A stretch of DNA of 28,133 nt from JALTDM01 sp964421355. Its GTDB lineage: Bacteria; Bacteroidota; Bacteroidia; Bacteroidales; JALTDM01. Both the position numbers and the translations under genes were made by a program. Positions within the stretch are counted from its first letter, which is position 1. Each line of letters starts with the position of its first letter. Positions 8,114-16,120 of the stretch are shown piece by piece. Below the pieces are notes generated by a model that ran no database searches, had not been told where the DNA came from, and worked only from the letters and a program-made list of their open reading frames with translations. The stretch is from contig CAYQWX010000019.1 in the NCBI GenBank assembly GCA_964421355.1, forward strand, positions 1-28,133. Direction: 5' to 3'.

Positions 8114-8677
8114 TTAAAAGTCTTTTATTTCTTTTACAGTATATTTGTATATATCAGGATGTTCATATAAGCAGTCTGGTGGCAACCCTGCTTTTCTACA
8201 AAGATGTTGAAAAAACAAATCGAAATCGGATAATTGCCCCCATACTTGTGGTAGAAATGTGGCACGAGCCCGGTCTTTTTGTAAAACAATTCCGTCTTGG
8301 AATGGAATTATTTTGTTTTTTAGTTCTTCTATATTATTGTATTCTACTTTTTGAGGGATTGATAATAGGGAAATTTCTATAAGCATATCTGGTAGTTCGT
8401 TAGGGGATAGAGGGTCAAAACGATAGTCGTTAAAAGCGGCAGCCCGAGCATTGTGTATCACATCTTCCAACAACGGTCTTACAGGTTCTAATGTACCTAT
8501 ACATCCCCGTAAATCTTGGTCTGGTGCCATGTAAAGAGTAACAAAAGTTGCACGTTTTTCTTTTAGTTCGGGAAATTGATTGTATAGGGTTTCTTTATTT
8601 ATAATATGTTCTCCTGTAAATTTTTCTATTATAGCTTGTTTGGCTGTTTTTAATAATATTTTTTCTATTTCTGTCAT
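8114..8677 (-). CDS. amrA: AmmeMemoRadiSam system protein A (AMMECR1 domain)
   Basis: An AMMECR1-family protein, 187 residues and nearly all one domain. The signature LRGCIGTLEP (about 55-64) is followed by NARAAAFNDYRFDPLSPNELPDM and by a late segment with GIVLQKDRARATFLPQVW, all characteristic of the family. The function is unknown in both bacteria and humans; fixed co-occurrence with MEMO1 and the radical SAM enzyme implies a common pathway. It is the first gene of the three-gene cluster; amrS starts three bases after its stop. I found no TAnnTTTG element in the 57 bases upstream, so its promoter is unassigned. Confidence 0.93.
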   Translation of the reverse strand: MTEIEKILLKTAKQAIIEKFTGEHIINKETLYNQFPELKEKRATFVTLYMAPDQDLRGCIGTLEPVRPLLEDVIHNARAAAFNDYRFDPLSPNELPDMLIEISLLSIPQKVEYNNIEELKNKIIPFQDGIVLQKDRARATFLPQVWGQLSDFDLFFQHLCRKAGLPPDCLYEHPDIYKYTVKEIKDF

Positions 8678-8694
8678 AGTGTCTTAATTTTTAT

Positions 8695-8744
8695 AAAAAA
8701 AACTTTATAGCAAATTTTATGCAATAACGTTATGTTAAGATTTG
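8695..8744 (-). terminator. Candidate terminator overlapping the stop codon of the cyclase gene
   Basis: CAAATTTTA (8711-8719) pairs with TAAGATTTG (8736-8744) through nine pairs including one U-G wobble. The loop holds a perfect 10-base palindrome ATAACGTTAT (8724-8733). On the minus strand the structure is followed, eight bases on, by eight consecutive T (8702-8695). The right arm contains the TAA stop of the cyclase gene (8737-8735). The arrangement is terminator-like but AT-rich, so moderate to low confidence. Confidence 0.35.
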
Positions 8745-11700
8745 TTGTTTTTTTTGTTCTTTTCTTTTTGAGTCTCCAGTTCTTTTCTTAATTTTTCTAA
8801 CTGTTTTAATTTGTTTACTCTGCGATGACGACGTGCAGCTTCTGTAAAATATTGGTGATTTTCAAGAAATTTTATTTGCATTTCGTCCCATTCTTTTTTG
8901 TTTTTCACTATGTGTTGTTCATAAAGTTCTTTAAATAATAAGTTTGATATTGGCAAAAAGTCTTCTCTACCAAGATAGTCCAAATCAGCATCACACATTA
9001 TTTGTTCCAGTTTGTTTTTAGGGTTTGGTGGGAGCTTAGTTGCATATATTAGTTCTGCTATTCTTTGTATCTGGACAGGAGTATATTTAAATCGTGGTAA
9101 TATTTCTTTTGCTATTTTAATACTTTGTTCTTCATGGTCGTGATAAGAAGTTTCCATTAGTCCTGAATCATGAAATAATGCAGCTGTTTTAAGTAATAGT
9201 ATTTCTTCATTGGAACAGCCTTCTTCTCTGGCTATTAGTTCCACTTGGTTCATTACATCTATGGTATGTCTCAAGTTATGATAATAAAGATTTGCTGGTA
9301 GTCCTTTTTCCAATTTGTTTAGCATATATTCTTCCAAATCAAAAAATCGTATCATTTGAAGATTTAGCCAGAATTGTTTATTAGGTTCTTCTCCTTTGCC
9401 ATCTATAGACAGTTCAGGCTTTATTCCTTTTACAAAATACATTTTGATTTTACCTTTGTATTTTACCGGCAAGTCTCCTCTTGGTTCGCAATCAAAAAAC
9501 CGATGCACAAGTTCATAAGTGTCTTGAGATATATTTACCTTGCCTGGTTCTCCCATAGATTCCATTCTACTTGCAACATTCACGGTATCACCCCATACAT
9601 CGTAAGTAAATCTTTTTGTACCGAGTATTCCGGCTATTACGGGACCTGTATGTATTCCTATTCTCATTTCCCAGCCTGTTTTGGAAGTTTTGTTAATATT
9701 GTTTAATATTTGTAACATTTTTATTCCTGCCAGGACTACTTCTATAGGGTTTGTTCTGTTCTTTTTAGGAATACCGCCGGCACACATGTATGCATCACCT
9801 ATTGTTTTTATTTTTTCTATTCCCAATTCTTCCACCACTTTATCAAATTCCAGATATAAGTGGTCTAATTCGTCAAGCAATACTTCGGGCGGGGTGTTTT
9901 CTGCAATTTTGGTAAACCCTTTGATGTCCGCAAATAGGACAGTAACCATTTTGTAGCTTTTTCGTTCAACTTTTCCTTTTTCGCTTATCTGACGGGCTGT
10001 ATCATCCGGGAGTATTTTTTTTAGTAATTGTTCAACTCTTTCTTTTTGATATGCAAGTTGTTTTGTGCGTTCTTTTAGCAATATTTGGGTTACTAATTGA
10101 TCTTTTTCCGACAAATAAGCTCTCCAATATATTATCATAAACACTAATGATGCAAGTAATATTGCATAATATATATATGCAAACGGTGTAAGATAAAATG
10201 GAGGATTTATTTTGAATGGAAGTTGGATTTCTCCCAATAGATTATTGTTGCTATCTCTTGCTTTTACTATTAATGTGTAGTTACCTTGTGGCAAGTTTGT
10301 ATATTCTTTTGTATTTTCCAGTTTCCAAGCGGACGGAGACTTTTCATAGCCTTTTAGAAAAAATTGATAATACACAATATCATTTTTATTGTAAGTAGGG
10401 ACTATTACTTCTATGTGGATATCGTGATATTTGTAATCTAATTCTATCTTTTCTTCTTTTCCTGATAAATAATGTATTGGCAATAGTAATAGAGAATCTT
10501 TACCTATTATTATTTTATGTATAAGTATTGGTAATTTTTTCCGTTTGGTTTTATTTTTCAATCTTCTATCATATCTGATTATTTCTCTTGGAGTAGAAAA
10601 CCATACCAGATTGTTGTTTTCCGGGTAAATTGCTTCTATAGTAAAGTTGCTTATAGGGTCAAATTCACTTTTGTTTAATTTATATTTGTGCGTTTTGTGA
10701 TTATATTTAGCTAAAAAAGTATGCCGTCTGTATTGTCCTGTTATTCCCATTGAAAACCAAATATCTTTATTTTTATCTTCAACTATAGGATACACCCAAT
10801 ATTTTTGGGAAGAAAAATTTATACCTAGTGTTGTGTCAAAATAAAAAGTTCCTGACATAGAATTATATCTTAACACTCCTTTTTCAGTTGAAAATAATAC
10901 TCCCGTAGAAGTAGTATAAACATCAATCCATGAGAAATTTTTGGGTAATCCTTTTGCATGTGTATAATCATATACTTTGCTGGAGTTTTTTAAAGAATCA
11001 GAAAGCATTATTCTATATAGTCCTTCATAGTCGCTCCCAAACCATATAGATTCACTATCTTCCGCAATAGTTCTAATGGTTTTATCTAAAAAGGCAAAAC
11101 GACCTTCCATCTCCAATGTATTATCTTTGTATCTAAATTTTTCTACTCCATTTAGAGGTGATATAAGGACAATGTTTGTGTCAAATTTTGTTTTATACAT
11201 TGTATAATAGTATCCTTGTTTTTCAAGGTTGTATGTAGAGTCTTCTATTTTATACAATCCTGTCTCTGATGAAATATATAAAGTTGTATCAAGTTTTAAA
11301 AATTGATTAAGAACAAAGTCCATATCATTAAAAACGGGGTTAACTATTTCTGTATTAAAGCAACCTTTGTGCATTTTTTTGTTTTTAGAAATATAGAATA
11401 ACCCATTTTGTGTAGCGAAATATATGTTGTTATGGTAACGAATAATATCTCTCGCAAAACTTTTTGCACCTAATGCGTAGTTGTAAAAAGTGAAAGGAGA
11501 AGGAAATTCTATATGGCTTATACCATAAGATGTTGCAATCCATAATTGATTATCATCATCTAAAAACATGTCTGATATATTATCGTTACTTATACCGTTT
11601 TTTTCATTGAGAGCAAATAAAACAGAAAAGTTTTTATCATAAAAGATGAGTCCACAATTATGAGTACCGGACACAAAAATATTATTGCTTATTTTTATTG

Positions 11701-12478
11701 TTTTAGAATACTTATTTTTTCTCAAAAAGTTATTTATTTTAATTACATTGTTATTGACTATACTTTCTATTTTATTTTTTTGCTTGGGAATAAAATAGTA
11801 AAAATTCCAGTTGGTTTTTATCAAAAAAGTATCTTTGGAATATGGGAAAATATCTAATATATAATCTTCAAAATCTTTACTAATTAATAACATCTTGTCA
11901 TTGTATGGATTATAACTAAAAAGAGATTTATAATCGGTTACAAAAATAAAAGTATCGCATTTGAATATATCTAAAAACAGATTAGCATTTTTTACCAAAC
12001 TGATAGAATCTTTTTTTATATCATATTTATACAAAGCATATTGGTCTGTAAATAAAATATAGTTTTTATATTGTTGTATTCTTGTGATTTGTCCAATGTT
12101 TATACTGCTATCTAATAGATCAATAAACTTGTAATGATTGTAATATTCATTTTTTAAATATCCAAAACTTTTGTATCCTCCTACATATATTTTGTTGTCG
12201 TATTTGGAATATATTATTTCTGGTGTTCCATTTATTTTTGTATTGCCCCAGTAGTGTCCATCATAAATGATAATACCATTTAAGTTTCCAATAAATATTA
12301 TTCTATTAGAGTCTTGTGCTACCGAATAATTTTGACTTTCATATCCATAATCTTCCGGAGTAAAACTTATAATTTTAGGTATTCCCAATTCGTATTTTTG
12401 TGAAAAGGTTTTAATATTAAATAAAACAGATATTAGTATAAACAATATATATTTTCTTTTATGTAAAAAAAATTTCAT
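8735..12478 (-). CDS. Membrane sensor with Reg_prop/Y_Y_Y periplasmic region, class III adenylate cyclase and HD phosphohydrolase domain
   Basis: A large sensor that probably makes cAMP in response to an extracytoplasmic signal. Numbering from ATG 12478 (1247 residues): a signal peptide or anchor (1-26) precedes a beta-propeller with Reg_prop-like repeats (QLWIATSYGISHI about 310, SIWFGSDYEGLYRI about 475). A Y_Y_Y domain follows (about 680-760), then a membrane helix (764-785) and a coiled coil (790-822). The cyclase spans about 845-1030 with metal aspartates D851 and D895, adenine-selecting K891 and D960, and N967/R971. An HD domain follows (H1071, H1103-D1104, D1163). Upstream in-frame starts exist (ATG 12499, TTG 12508), but 12478 gives the cleanest signal peptide and lies downstream of a TACTTTTG promoter element. 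The signal sensed and the HD substrate are unknown. Confidence 0.9.
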   Translation of the reverse strand: MKFFLHKRKYILFILISVLFNIKTFSQKYELGIPKIISFTPEDYGYESQNYSVAQDSNRIIFIGNLNGIIIYDGHYWGNTKINGTPEIIYSKYDNKIYVGGYKSFGYLKNEYYNHYKFIDLLDSSINIGQITRIQQYKNYILFTDQYALYKYDIKKDSISLVKNANLFLDIFKCDTFIFVTDYKSLFSYNPYNDKMLLISKDFEDYILDIFPYSKDTFLIKTNWNFYYFIPKQKNKIESIVNNNVIKINNFLRKNKYSKTIKISNNIFVSGTHNCGLIFYDKNFSVLFALNEKNGISNDNISDMFLDDDNQLWIATSYGISHIEFPSPFTFYNYALGAKSFARDIIRYHNNIYFATQNGLFYISKNKKMHKGCFNTEIVNPVFNDMDFVLNQFLKLDTTLYISSETGLYKIEDSTYNLEKQGYYYTMYKTKFDTNIVLISPLNGVEKFRYKDNTLEMEGRFAFLDKTIRTIAEDSESIWFGSDYEGLYRIMLSDSLKNSSKVYDYTHAKGLPKNFSWIDVYTTSTGVLFSTEKGVLRYNSMSGTFYFDTTLGINFSSQKYWVYPIVEDKNKDIWFSMGITGQYRRHTFLAKYNHKTHKYKLNKSEFDPISNFTIEAIYPENNNLVWFSTPREIIRYDRRLKNKTKRKKLPILIHKIIIGKDSLLLLPIHYLSGKEEKIELDYKYHDIHIEVIVPTYNKNDIVYYQFFLKGYEKSPSAWKLENTKEYTNLPQGNYTLIVKARDSNNNLLGEIQLPFKINPPFYLTPFAYIYYAILLASLVFMIIYWRAYLSEKDQLVTQILLKERTKQLAYQKERVEQLLKKILPDDTARQISEKGKVERKSYKMVTVLFADIKGFTKIAENTPPEVLLDELDHLYLEFDKVVEELGIEKIKTIGDAYMCAGGIPKKNRTNPIEVVLAGIKMLQILNNINKTSKTGWEMRIGIHTGPVIAGILGTKRFTYDVWGDTVNVASRMESMGEPGKVNISQDTYELVHRFFDCEPRGDLPVKYKGKIKMYFVKGIKPELSIDGKGEEPNKQFWLNLQMIRFFDLEEYMLNKLEKGLPANLYYHNLRHTIDVMNQVELIAREEGCSNEEILLLKTAALFHDSGLMETSYHDHEEQSIKIAKEILPRFKYTPVQIQRIAELIYATKLPPNPKNKLEQIMCDADLDYLGREDFLPISNLLFKELYEQHIVKNKKEWDEMQIKFLENHQYFTEAARRHRRVNKLKQLEKLRKELETQKEKNKKNNKS

Positions 12479-12485
12479 AACTTTG
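12478..12485 (+). promoter_or_regulatory. Candidate -7 element for the usp-trxA-DUF58 unit
   Basis: TAACTTTG matches the Bacteroidota -7 consensus TAnnTTTG and lies 45 bases before the usp ATG. No TTG is found at the -33 spacing, so support is one element only. It overlaps the start codon of the divergent cyclase gene. Confidence 0.4.
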
Positions 12486-12505
12486 ACAAGATTTTTCATT
12501 GAATA

Positions 12506-12513
12506 CAAAAGTA
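12506..12513 (-). promoter_or_regulatory. Candidate -7 element for the cyclase gene
   Basis: On the minus strand the sequence reads TACTTTTG, a match to TAnnTTTG. Transcription would begin near 12499, leaving a leader of about 20 bases to the preferred ATG at 12478 and making a start at 12508 impossible. No -33 TTG is seen. Confidence 0.4.
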
Positions 12514-12529
12514 TAAAAAAATAATTCTT

Positions 12530-13363
12530 ATGGGAAAAGAATACGTATTATTAGTGCCTTGGGATTTTACTCCCGTTGCAGAAAATGCTTTGAAACACGC
12601 ATTGATTCTGGCAAAAAGAATAAAAGAAAATAAAAAAATTTATTTATTACATGTATCCAAAAGAGAAAAAGACATCCCAGATTTATTGGCTGATTTGAAA
12701 AAAATAGCTGATTTAGAAGCAGAATCTTCGGGTATTCCAATTTATTCAATAGTAAAAGAAGGTAGTATTTTTACTACAATTGGTGAAGTCGCCAAGGAAG
12801 TTAACGCCTTTTTAGTAGTAATGGGAACTCATGGTATAAAAGGTATGCAAAAACTTACAGGAAGTTGGGCTTTAAAAGTTATTGCAAATTCTGATGTTCC
12901 TTTTTATGTAGTACAAGAACCTCCTAAAAAAGATAATATAGAAAACATTGTTATTCCTATTGATTTTATGATAGAGAATAAACAAAAATTAAAATGGGTT
13001 TACGAACTTTCTAAATTTTTCAATTTGGAAGCTCACTTATTTGTTAGAAAATCAGGATATTCACAAACGGACAATGTAAGAATAAAAGCCAATCTAAATT
13101 TTGCTAAAAAATATCTTAACGAAAAAGGAATAAAGTATATAATAGAAATGGCAATGGGAGAAGAAGAATTTTGGAAAGAAACGGTGGAATATGCTGAAAA
13201 TATAGATGCTGATATGATATTGATAATGACAACTAAAGATATTTCTGCATTGGATTATGTATTTGGAGCAAATGAACAAAAACTTCTTGCAAATGATTCT
13301 AAAATTCCGGTAATGGCTGCTAATCCTAAACAAATTGGAATAGGTGGAGGTATTACATTCTAA
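12530..13363 (+). CDS. Tandem universal stress protein
   Basis: A cytoplasmic protein of 277 residues made of two Usp folds. The first (about 1-147) starts LLVPWDFTPVAENAL and ends with the nucleotide-binding-type loop MGTHGIKGMQKLTGSWALKVI. Its spacing between the second glycine and GS is eight rather than the nine of the ATP-binding MJ0577 pattern, a variant I recall as common in Bacteroidota. The second half (about 148-277) starts NIVIPIDFMIENKQ but has no glycine-rich loop, so it probably does not bind nucleotide. The gene leads a plus-strand group with thioredoxin (20 bases later) and the DUF58 gene, divergent from the cyclase. The exact role is unknown; Usp proteins are usually linked to stress or energy limitation. 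Confidence 0.9.
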   Translation: MGKEYVLLVPWDFTPVAENALKHALILAKRIKENKKIYLLHVSKREKDIPDLLADLKKIADLEAESSGIPIYSIVKEGSIFTTIGEVAKEVNAFLVVMGTHGIKGMQKLTGSWALKVIANSDVPFYVVQEPPKKDNIENIVIPIDFMIENKQKLKWVYELSKFFNLEAHLFVRKSGYSQTDNVRIKANLNFAKKYLNEKGIKYIIEMAMGEEEFWKETVEYAENIDADMILIMTTKDISALDYVFGANEQKLLANDSKIPVMAANPKQIGIGGGITF

Positions 13364-13383
13364 ACATTAAAAGTTGAATAATT

Positions 13384-13707
13384 ATGGGAAAAGTAATAGA
13401 AGCAAATGAAACCAATTTTGATGAAGTTGTAATCAAATCCGATGTGCCCGTATTAGTAGATTTATGGGCAGAGTGGTGTGGTCCGTGTAAATTAATTCAT
13501 CCTATAATGGATGAAATGAGTGAAGAATATGATGGTAAAGCAAAATTTGTTTCATTAGATGTAGAAGAAAGTCCTACTATTACGGCTAAATATAGAGTAA
13601 GGAATATTCCTACCGTATTATTCATAAAAAACGGTGAAGTAGTAGATAAAATAGTGGGAGCTGTGCCTAAAGCTAAATTTGTAGAAAAATTGGAAAGCAT
13701 TCTTTAG
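13384..13707 (+). CDS. trxA: Thioredoxin
   Basis: A small cytoplasmic dithiol-disulfide oxidoreductase of 107 residues, the normal size, consisting of one thioredoxin fold. The active site is W31-C32-G33-P34-C35, and the cis-proline region is RNIPTVLFIKNG. There is no signal peptide, so it acts in the cytosol with thioredoxin reductase, which is not in this window. It follows the universal stress gene by 20 bases and precedes the DUF58 gene by 3 bases. The stop codon TAG is followed by CAG and then the TTG start of the next gene, in the same frame. Assignment is firm; whether it is the main housekeeping thioredoxin cannot be told. Confidence 0.95.
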   Translation: MGKVIEANETNFDEVVIKSDVPVLVDLWAEWCGPCKLIHPIMDEMSEEYDGKAKFVSLDVEESPTITAKYRVRNIPTVLFIKNGEVVDKIVGAVPKAKFVEKLESIL

Positions 13708-13710
13708 CAG

Positions 13711-14628
13711 TTGAAAACAATTTATGATTTAGTAGAATTATCAGCTTTTGATAATTTACAATTTGTTGCCCAAAAAATTGTAGAAGGATTTATAACGGGG
13801 CTACATAAAAGCCCCTTTCACGGTTTTTCAGTAGAATTTGCAGAACATCGCATTTATAATCAAGGAGAATCTACCAGATTTGTAGATTGGAAGTTGTTTG
13901 CCCGTACAGAAAAGCTATTTGTAAAAAAATTTGAAGAAGAAACAAACTTACGTGCATATATAATATTGGACACATCTTCTTCAATGATGTTTCCCGTAGA
14001 GAAAGAAATAATAAATAAATTAAACTTTTCAATTTATTCTACTGCGGCATTGATACATCTGCTAAAGAAACAAAGAGACGCAGTAAGTCTTTTTGCCATA
14101 TCAGACCAAGCAGACTTTGTGTCAAAGCCCAAAACCACCCAATTACATATTAATTATTTATACAATTATCTTTATCAATTACTACAAAACAACAACGCTT
14201 TAGGCAAAAAAACAAACCTGGCATATTATCTGGATAGATACGCAGAATTGTTTCACAAACGTTCTCTTATAATTATTTTTTCAGACTTATTTTATTTTGA
14301 AGATATAAATAAACTAATAGATGCTTTTAAACATTTAAAATATAAGAAGCACGAAATAATAGTCTTTAATACTATTGATCAAAAATTGGAAGAATATTTT
14401 GATTTTGAAAAAAGACCGTATTTATTTGAAGATATGGAAACAGGAGAGAAAATAAAACTCCAACCGCAATTTTTGAAAACAGAATATAAAAATAAGTTTG
14501 AAGAATATAAAAAAAACATCTATTATACTCTTTCTAAATATGGTATTGAAATAATAAATGCCGACATTAGACAACCCTTTGCACAAGTACTGTTACCATT
14601 TTTATTGAAACGAAGCAAAATGTTTTAA
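13711..14628 (+). CDS. DUF58 domain-containing protein
   Basis: A 305-residue protein of the DUF58 family, which has a von Willebrand A-like fold. Family hallmarks are VEGFITGLHKSPFHGFSVEFAEHR (about 24-47, quoted only as a region), RFVDWKLFARTEKLFVKKFEEE, and the metal-site-like D87-T-S89-S-S91 motif. No membrane helix is evident. The start is unusual: the only in-frame start codon compatible with the family's N-terminus is TTG at 13711, because the in-frame trxA stop lies just upstream. DUF58 proteins usually pair with MoxR-type ATPases, but none is adjacent; the neighbour is thioredoxin. Function unknown. Confidence 0.88.
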   Translation: MKTIYDLVELSAFDNLQFVAQKIVEGFITGLHKSPFHGFSVEFAEHRIYNQGESTRFVDWKLFARTEKLFVKKFEEETNLRAYIILDTSSSMMFPVEKEIINKLNFSIYSTAALIHLLKKQRDAVSLFAISDQADFVSKPKTTQLHINYLYNYLYQLLQNNNALGKKTNLAYYLDRYAELFHKRSLIIIFSDLFYFEDINKLIDAFKHLKYKKHEIIVFNTIDQKLEEYFDFEKRPYLFEDMETGEKIKLQPQFLKTEYKNKFEEYKKNIYYTLSKYGIEIINADIRQPFAQVLLPFLLKRSKMF

Positions 14629-14662
14629 TAATAATTTAGCACAAAGAAATCATAAGTTTTTT

Positions 14663-14670
14663 TAACTTTG
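14663..14670 (+). promoter_or_regulatory. Candidate -7 element for the NSS transporter gene
   Basis: TAACTTTG matches TAnnTTTG and lies 28 bases before the ATG at 14698, leaving a leader of about 20 bases. No TTG at the -33 spacing. Confidence 0.45.
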
Positions 14671-14697
14671 CCATAGTTTTTTTGTTAATTTGTGTAT

Positions 14698-16041
14698 ATG
14701 GAAGCAAAAAGAGACGGTTTTGCAAGTAAATTCGGAGTAATAGCAGCAGCTGCTGGTTCTGCAATAGGGTTAGGCAATATATGGCGGTTTCCTTATGTCG
14801 CAGGAGAAAATGGAGGCTCTGCGTTTATTTTAGTTTATTTGGGATTTGTTATCTTGATAGGAGTGCCAGTAATGTTGTCGGAATTTATGATAGGCAGAAG
14901 GTCACAAAGAAATCCTATCGGAGCATTTAAAAGGTTACAACCAGGCTCTAAATGGTACCTAACAGGAGTAATGGGCGTAGTAGTAGCTTTTATGATACTT
15001 GCTTTTTATAGCACCATTGCAGGTTGGACTTTACATTATTTATATTTGTCTGTAGTCAATGCTTTTGCAGGGTTGGATGAAAAGGGATTGCAAACATTGT
15101 TTAACAATTTTCATACTTCTACAATGATGCCATTGTTTTGGCAAGCAGTTTTTATGGCAATGACAGCATTTGTAGTAATAGCAGGAGTGGAAAAAGGTAT
15201 CGAAAAATATACTAAAATATTGATGCCAATATTGTTTATAATCATAGTAATATTGGATATAAGGGCATTAACATTAGATGGAGCAAGTAAAGGACTCGAA
15301 TTTTTATTTTATCCGGATTTTAGTAAAATTACATCTGCTACAATATTAGAAGCATTAGGACAAGCATTTTTTTCTCTAAGTATAGGAATGGGAGTATTAA
15401 TTACTTATGGGTCTTATATACAAAAAGATAACGATTTAGTAAACGTAGCAGTAGAAGTATCATTTTTTGATACACTTATTGCAGTGCTGGCAGGAGTAGC
15501 AATTTTCCCAGCGGTATTTGCTTTTAATATAGCACCTACTGCAGGTCCAGGATTGGTGTTTTTAACAATTCCTGCAATTTTTCAGGCTATGCCGGGAGGA
15601 TATTTCTTTGCAATATTGTTTTTCTTCTTATTATTTGTAGCGGCTCTTACTTCCAGTATTTCGGTGTTGGAGGTGGTAGTAGCATATATGGTAGAAGAAA
15701 AAAATATGGATAGAAAAAAGGCTTCCATTATATCTACCATTTTAATTTCTATTCTTGGAGTATTAGCCACATTGTCGTTTGGAGTATTATCTGATTTTAA
15801 GATATTTTCTAAAACAGTATTTGATTTGTTAGATTATGCTTCTGCAAATATTATGCTTCCGCTGGGAGGATTACTGATAGTGATTTTTGTAGGTTGGGTA
15901 ATGCCTCTTCCCAGTGTAGTTAAAGAAGTGTCATCAGGGAAGAAAAGAAAAAAAATCTTTAAAGTTTATTATTTCATAATAAGATATATTGCTCCGGTTG
16001 CAATAGGACTTATATTTCTTAATGGATTAGATGTTTTGTGA
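14698..16041 (+). CDS. Neurotransmitter:sodium symporter family transporter
   Basis: A sodium-coupled solute symporter of the NSS/SNF family (LeuT-like), 447 residues from the ATG at 14698. A GTG two codons earlier (14692) is possible but less likely. The N-terminal FGVIAAAAGSAIGLGNIWRFPYVAGENGG carries the unwound TM1 substrate/sodium region, with the GNIWRFPY signature. About eleven to twelve hydrophobic segments follow, including GVPVMLSEFMIGRR (TM2 and the loop after it) and FFSLSIGMGVLITYGSY (TM6 region). Bacterial homologues move amino acids, but the substrate cannot be read from the sequence. It has its own promoter element and seems monocistronic. A sodium-driven carrier fits with the Na+-pumping Nqr encoded in the same window. 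Confidence 0.93.
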   Translation: MEAKRDGFASKFGVIAAAAGSAIGLGNIWRFPYVAGENGGSAFILVYLGFVILIGVPVMLSEFMIGRRSQRNPIGAFKRLQPGSKWYLTGVMGVVVAFMILAFYSTIAGWTLHYLYLSVVNAFAGLDEKGLQTLFNNFHTSTMMPLFWQAVFMAMTAFVVIAGVEKGIEKYTKILMPILFIIIVILDIRALTLDGASKGLEFLFYPDFSKITSATILEALGQAFFSLSIGMGVLITYGSYIQKDNDLVNVAVEVSFFDTLIAVLAGVAIFPAVFAFNIAPTAGPGLVFLTIPAIFQAMPGGYFFAILFFFLLFVAALTSSISVLEVVVAYMVEEKNMDRKKASIISTILISILGVLATLSFGVLSDFKIFSKTVFDLLDYASANIMLPLGGLLIVIFVGWVMPLPSVVKEVSSGKKRKKIFKVYYFIIRYIAPVAIGLIFLNGLDVL

Positions 16042-16066
16042 TAATTTAATTTTATTGACAAAATTG

Positions 16067-16096
16067 TTGTTTGTTGTTATATTGTGATTATTTTTG
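16067..16096 (+). promoter_or_regulatory. Bacteroidota-type promoter for the PKD/T9SS and GT9 genes
   Basis: TTG (16067-16069), a 19-base spacer and TATTTTTG (16089-16096) match both parts of the -33/-7 consensus (TTTG, 19-21 bases, TAnnTTTG). Transcription would begin near 16103, about 18 bases before the ATG at 16121. One of the two best promoter matches in the window. Confidence 0.6.
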
Positions 16097-16120
16097 CAAA
16101 TAATCTATGTAAGTTGATTT

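Noticed and set aside
12530..12538. A start of the cyclase gene at the TTG at 12508 or the ATG at 12499.
   Set aside because: The TACTTTTG promoter element covers 12506-12513, so the transcript would begin at or after 12500. The ATG at 12478 gives a cleaner signal peptide. ATG 12499 remains possible as a leaderless start.
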